Notes under the pieces: generated by a model
What the model was told of the DNA's origin: nothing
Database searches by the model: none
Seen by the model: the letters and a program-made list of their open reading frames with translations, nothing else
Shown here: piece by piece, positions 7,285-9,474 of the stretch
Position numbering within the stretch: position 1 is the stretch's first letter
Layout: every line of letters starts with the position of its first letter
NCBI GenBank assembly: GCA_003503535.1
Contig: DOCI01000123.1
Location: 6,459 to 15,932, forward strand
Source of the DNA: Planctomycetaceae bacterium
Lineage (GTDB): Bacteria; Planctomycetota; Planctomycetia; Planctomycetales; Planctomycetaceae
Reading direction: 5' to 3'
Length of the DNA: 9,474 nt
Program-made: the position numbers and the translations under genes

Positions 7285-8250
7285 ATGAAGATACTGGTGA
7301 CCGGGGGAGCCGGGTTTATAGGGAGTCATATTGTTGACCAACTGCTGGCAGCAGGGCACGCGCCGGTTGTTGTCGATGACTTAAGTACGGGGAGTCGGGC
7401 GAATCTGCCTGAAGCGGTTCCGTTTTATGAGGCCGATGTGTGTGATCGGGAGGCGTTGGCGACGGTCTTCAAGAAAGAGCAGCCAGAGGTGGTATGCCAT
7501 CAGGCGGCTCAAATGTCGGTGAGTCGGTCGGTGAATGAGCCAAGTTTCGACGCCCAGGTGAATATCATGGGATTACTCTCGACTTTGGAGCAGAGTCAAC
7601 AGAGTGGAGTCAAGCGATTCGTGTTCGCCTCTTCCGGCGGAGTGCTCTACGGCGAAGTCACGGAGCCAGCGTCAGAATTACATCCGGCTAATCCGATCTC
7701 TCCCTACGGGATTTCGAAATGGACGGGAGAACAATATTTGCGATTCTTTACCCGTGAGCATGGATTAGAGACGGTCGCTTTGCGGTATGCGAATGTTTAT
7801 GGGCCTCGACAGAATCCACACGGAGAAGCCGGTGTGGTGGCGATTTTTTGTCAGAGGATGCTACGAGGGGAAGGGACACGAATTAACGGGGATGGCAAAT
7901 ACATTCGCGATTACGTGTATGTCGAGGATGTCGCTCGAGCGAATGTGCAGGCATTAACCGAAACTTTGCCATCAACTCATGTGGCGTTCAATGTGGGAAC
8001 GGGTGTGCCGGTTGATGTGAATGAACTGGCAGAGCGGCTACACGGGTTAACTTCACAGGCATTGCGGGATGCTGGTCGTTCCACTACCGTACCACAGCCA
8101 GAATATGGGCCGCCACGTGCGGGTGATTTACGATCCAATTTGATAGATGCGACCCTGTTGAAACAGACTTATGGCTGGTCGGATCGAACTCAAATTGATT
8201 CGGGCCTGAAGACTACGGTGAACTGGTTTGCCGAACAAGCAGAAATTTGA
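7285..8250 (+). CDS. NAD-dependent nucleotide-sugar epimerase, UDP-glucose 4-epimerase (GalE)-like
   Basis: An extended short-chain dehydrogenase/reductase that most likely inverts C4 of a UDP-sugar through a bound-NAD keto intermediate. From the ATG at 7285 it has 321 residues. TGGAGFIGS (6-14) is the NAD-binding loop, DDLSTG follows at about 31-36, and HQAAQ is the conserved strand-4 motif. FASSGGVLYG has the catalytic serine (116 or 117), SPYGISK has the Tyr141/Lys145 pair, and RYANVYGPRQ is the GalE-family signature. An in-frame TTG at 7246 would add 13 unconserved residues; the ATG is preceded by GGAAAGAGAG and starts directly at the Rossmann strand, so it is chosen. It is first in a cluster with UDP-glucuronate enzymes, so its substrate could be UDP-glucose, UDP-GlcNAc or UDP-xylose; the sequence alone does not decide. 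Confidence 0.88.
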   Translation: MKILVTGGAGFIGSHIVDQLLAAGHAPVVVDDLSTGSRANLPEAVPFYEADVCDREALATVFKKEQPEVVCHQAAQMSVSRSVNEPSFDAQVNIMGLLSTLEQSQQSGVKRFVFASSGGVLYGEVTEPASELHPANPISPYGISKWTGEQYLRFFTREHGLETVALRYANVYGPRQNPHGEAGVVAIFCQRMLRGEGTRINGDGKYIRDYVYVEDVARANVQALTETLPSTHVAFNVGTGVPVDVNELAERLHGLTSQALRDAGRSTTVPQPEYGPPRAGDLRSNLIDATLLKQTYGWSDRTQIDSGLKTTVNWFAEQAEI

Positions 8251-8278
8251 GATGAAACCACAAGCACGTCTATTTCGC

Positions 8279-8291
8279 CAGGCAATGCCTG
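8279..8291. repeat. Short perfect dyad CAGGCA-A-TGCCTG between the two epimerase genes
   Basis: Six-base arms around one central base, in the 78-base gap between the GalE-like gene and the UDP-xylose synthase gene. There is no T-run, so it is not a clear terminator. It may be a processing hairpin or chance. Confidence 0.3.
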
Positions 8292-8328
8292 ACCTGATCC
8301 ACTAACATTTGAAAACTGCACTTGAACG

Positions 8329-9279
8329 ATGACACATCTGAATATTCTTGTGACTGGTGGGGCTGGGTTTCTGGGCAGTCATTTGTGCACACGTCTGATT
8401 GAGCAGGGGCATGAGGTTGTCTGTGTTGACAATTTCTTTTCCGGTTCCAAGCAGAACGTGGCTCATTTGATCGGACATCCCCGCTTCGAACTCATTAGGC
8501 ACGATATCGTCCGCCCCTTGTTCATTGAAGCCGACCAGATTTATAACCTGGCCTGTCCAGCTTCGCCTAAGGCTTATCAGTTCAATCCGATTAAAACTAT
8601 CAAGACCTCGACTGTCGGCATGGTGAATGTGCTTGGTCTGGCGAAACGCTGCGGGGCACGAGTCCTGCATACTTCCACTTCTGAAGTGTATGGCGATCCC
8701 GACATCCACCCGCAGACAGAAGACTATTGGGGCAACGTCAATCCGATTGGACCTCGCAGTTGTTACGACGAGGGAAAACGTGTCGCCGAATCGCTGTGTA
8801 TGAATTATCACCTGGCCCATAAACTGGAAGTTCGTATTGTGCGAATTTTCAATACTTACGGGCCACGAATGCATCCGGATGATGGTCGCGTGGTCTCCAA
8901 TTTCATTATGCAGGCTTTACGTGGGGAATCGCTCACATTGTACGGAGATGGTGAACAGACTCGTTCGTTCTGTTATGTCGATGATTTGATTGATGGCTTC
9001 CTGGCGATGATGAATCAGGATGAAGAAACAGGTCCTGTGAACCTGGGGAACCCGGTCGAAAACTCGATGAAAGAGTTAGCCGATGCCGTCCTGAAAATTA
9101 CGGGCTCCAAAAGCGGGACGACACATTTGCCACTACCGGAAGATGATCCAAAACAACGTTGCCCCGATATCAGCAAAGCCAGGCGAATTCTCGGATGGGA
9201 ACCTAAGGTCGATTTGGAAACAGGATTGCGGGAAACCGTCAACTATTATCAGGGACAGATTCAGAAGGGTGAGTTGTGA
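8329..9279 (+). CDS. uxs: UDP-glucuronate decarboxylase (UDP-xylose synthase)
   Basis: Oxidises UDP-glucuronate at C4 with bound NAD, removes CO2 and reduces the product to UDP-xylose; cytoplasmic, usually dimeric. The 316 residues are the normal bacterial length. Diagnostic features are [11 protein letters not shown] (9-19), DNFFSGS, the family-specific YNLACPASP (72-80), [10 protein letters not shown] (115-124), [14 protein letters not shown] with Tyr146 and Lys150, and FNTYGPRM. Ser118-Glu119 correspond to the Ser-Glu pair used by the ArnA decarboxylase, and Arg212 in GEQTRSF to its catalytic arginine, so the residues for decarboxylation are in place. It starts 78 bases after the GalE-like gene with no clear Shine-Dalgarno sequence, and its TGA overlaps the GTG start of the next gene, suggesting coupled translation. 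UDP-xylose serves as donor for surface glycans. Confidence 0.95.
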   Translation: MTHLNILVTGGAGFLGSHLCTRLIEQGHEVVCVDNFFSGSKQNVAHLIGHPRFELIRHDIVRPLFIEADQIYNLACPASPKAYQFNPIKTIKTSTVGMVNVLGLAKRCGARVLHTSTSEVYGDPDIHPQTEDYWGNVNPIGPRSCYDEGKRVAESLCMNYHLAHKLEVRIVRIFNTYGPRMHPDDGRVVSNFIMQALRGESLTLYGDGEQTRSFCYVDDLIDGFLAMMNQDEETGPVNLGNPVENSMKELADAVLKITGSKSGTTHLPLPEDDPKQRCPDISKARRILGWEPKVDLETGLRETVNYYQGQIQKGEL

Positions 9280-9474
9280 GTAAATACTTAGTGACCGGAG
9301 CTGCTGGTTTTATTGGGGCACGGCTATCACATGGATTGCTCGATCGCGGTGATGTCGTGATCGGAATTGACAACCTGAACGACTATTACGATCCCGCACT
9401 TAAAGACGCTCGTCTGGCGCTGCTGACTCCACGCGACAATTTCAGTTTTCAGAAAATTGCTCTGGAAGATCGCG
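9276..9474 (+). CDS. UDP-glucuronate 4-epimerase-like SDR enzyme (5' part only, runs off the window)
   Basis: The frame opens with GTG at 9276, sharing GTGA with the stop of the UDP-xylose synthase gene. AAGGGTGA just upstream is a good ribosome-binding site. The visible 66 residues begin [17 protein letters not shown], the NAD-binding loop of an extended SDR, followed by [20 protein letters not shown]. The [11 protein letters not shown] segment is characteristic of the CapI/LpsL/plant GAE group, which converts UDP-glucuronate to UDP-galacturonate; ordinary GalE proteins lack it. The Tyr-Lys active site lies beyond the right edge. The four-base overlap means it is almost certainly in one operon with the decarboxylase, and the two compete for UDP-glucuronate. 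The family assignment is good; the substrate is inferred from the N-terminal motif. Confidence 0.83.
   Translation, partial: MSKYLVTGAAGFIGARLSHGLLDRGDVVIGIDNLNDYYDPALKDARLALLTPRDNFSFQKIALEDR

Overview
The window looks like chromosomal DNA of a Planctomycetota bacterium, probably a Gimesia/Rubinisphaera-type member of the Planctomycetales. This rests on four things: moderate G+C content; loosely spaced genes with long gaps and few strong Shine-Dalgarno sites; a small PF20097-like zinc-ribbon protein typical of that phylum; and two copies of a GC-rich intergenic repeat core (GCTTCGCTGCGCT-N4-CCCCAGCC) of a kind I associate with planctomycete genomes. The assignment is an inference, because no rRNA or other phylogenetic marker is present.

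Layout. Positions 54-2723 (minus strand) hold four small accessory genes. In genomic order they are an exported ArsC / low-molecular-weight phosphatase-like protein, a three-helix membrane protein of unknown function, an unrecognised 273-residue protein, and a 77-residue zinc-ribbon protein. Upstream of the 273-residue protein, a complete-looking secretion signal lies in the same frame but is cut off by one TAA codon. A gene-free stretch with repeat-like structure follows (2724-3372). Next come two housekeeping genes on the minus strand: pabB (3373-4824, folate branch) and glnA (5218-6633, glutamine synthetase), with a strong symmetric terminator between them. The 6634-7284 gap separates glnA from a plus-strand cluster and carries a palindrome and the second repeat copy. 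The cluster (7285 to the right edge) encodes three consecutive extended-SDR nucleotide-sugar enzymes: a GalE-like epimerase, UDP-glucuronate decarboxylase (UDP-xylose synthase), and the start of a UDP-glucuronate 4-epimerase that overlaps the preceding stop codon.

How the genes fit together. The right-hand cluster probably supplies UDP-xylose, UDP-galacturonate and a further 4-epimerised sugar for a surface or exopolysaccharide. The decarboxylase and the last epimerase compete for the same substrate, UDP-glucuronate. PabB and GlnA are linked only loosely: PabB's partner amidotransferase uses glutamine, but no pabA lies here and the terminator separates the two genes. I found no CRISPR array, no recognisable insertion sequence, no tRNA or rRNA, and no clear defence system. 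The most interesting items are the signal sequence separated from its protein by a stop codon, the exported ArsC-like enzyme, and the repeat pair.
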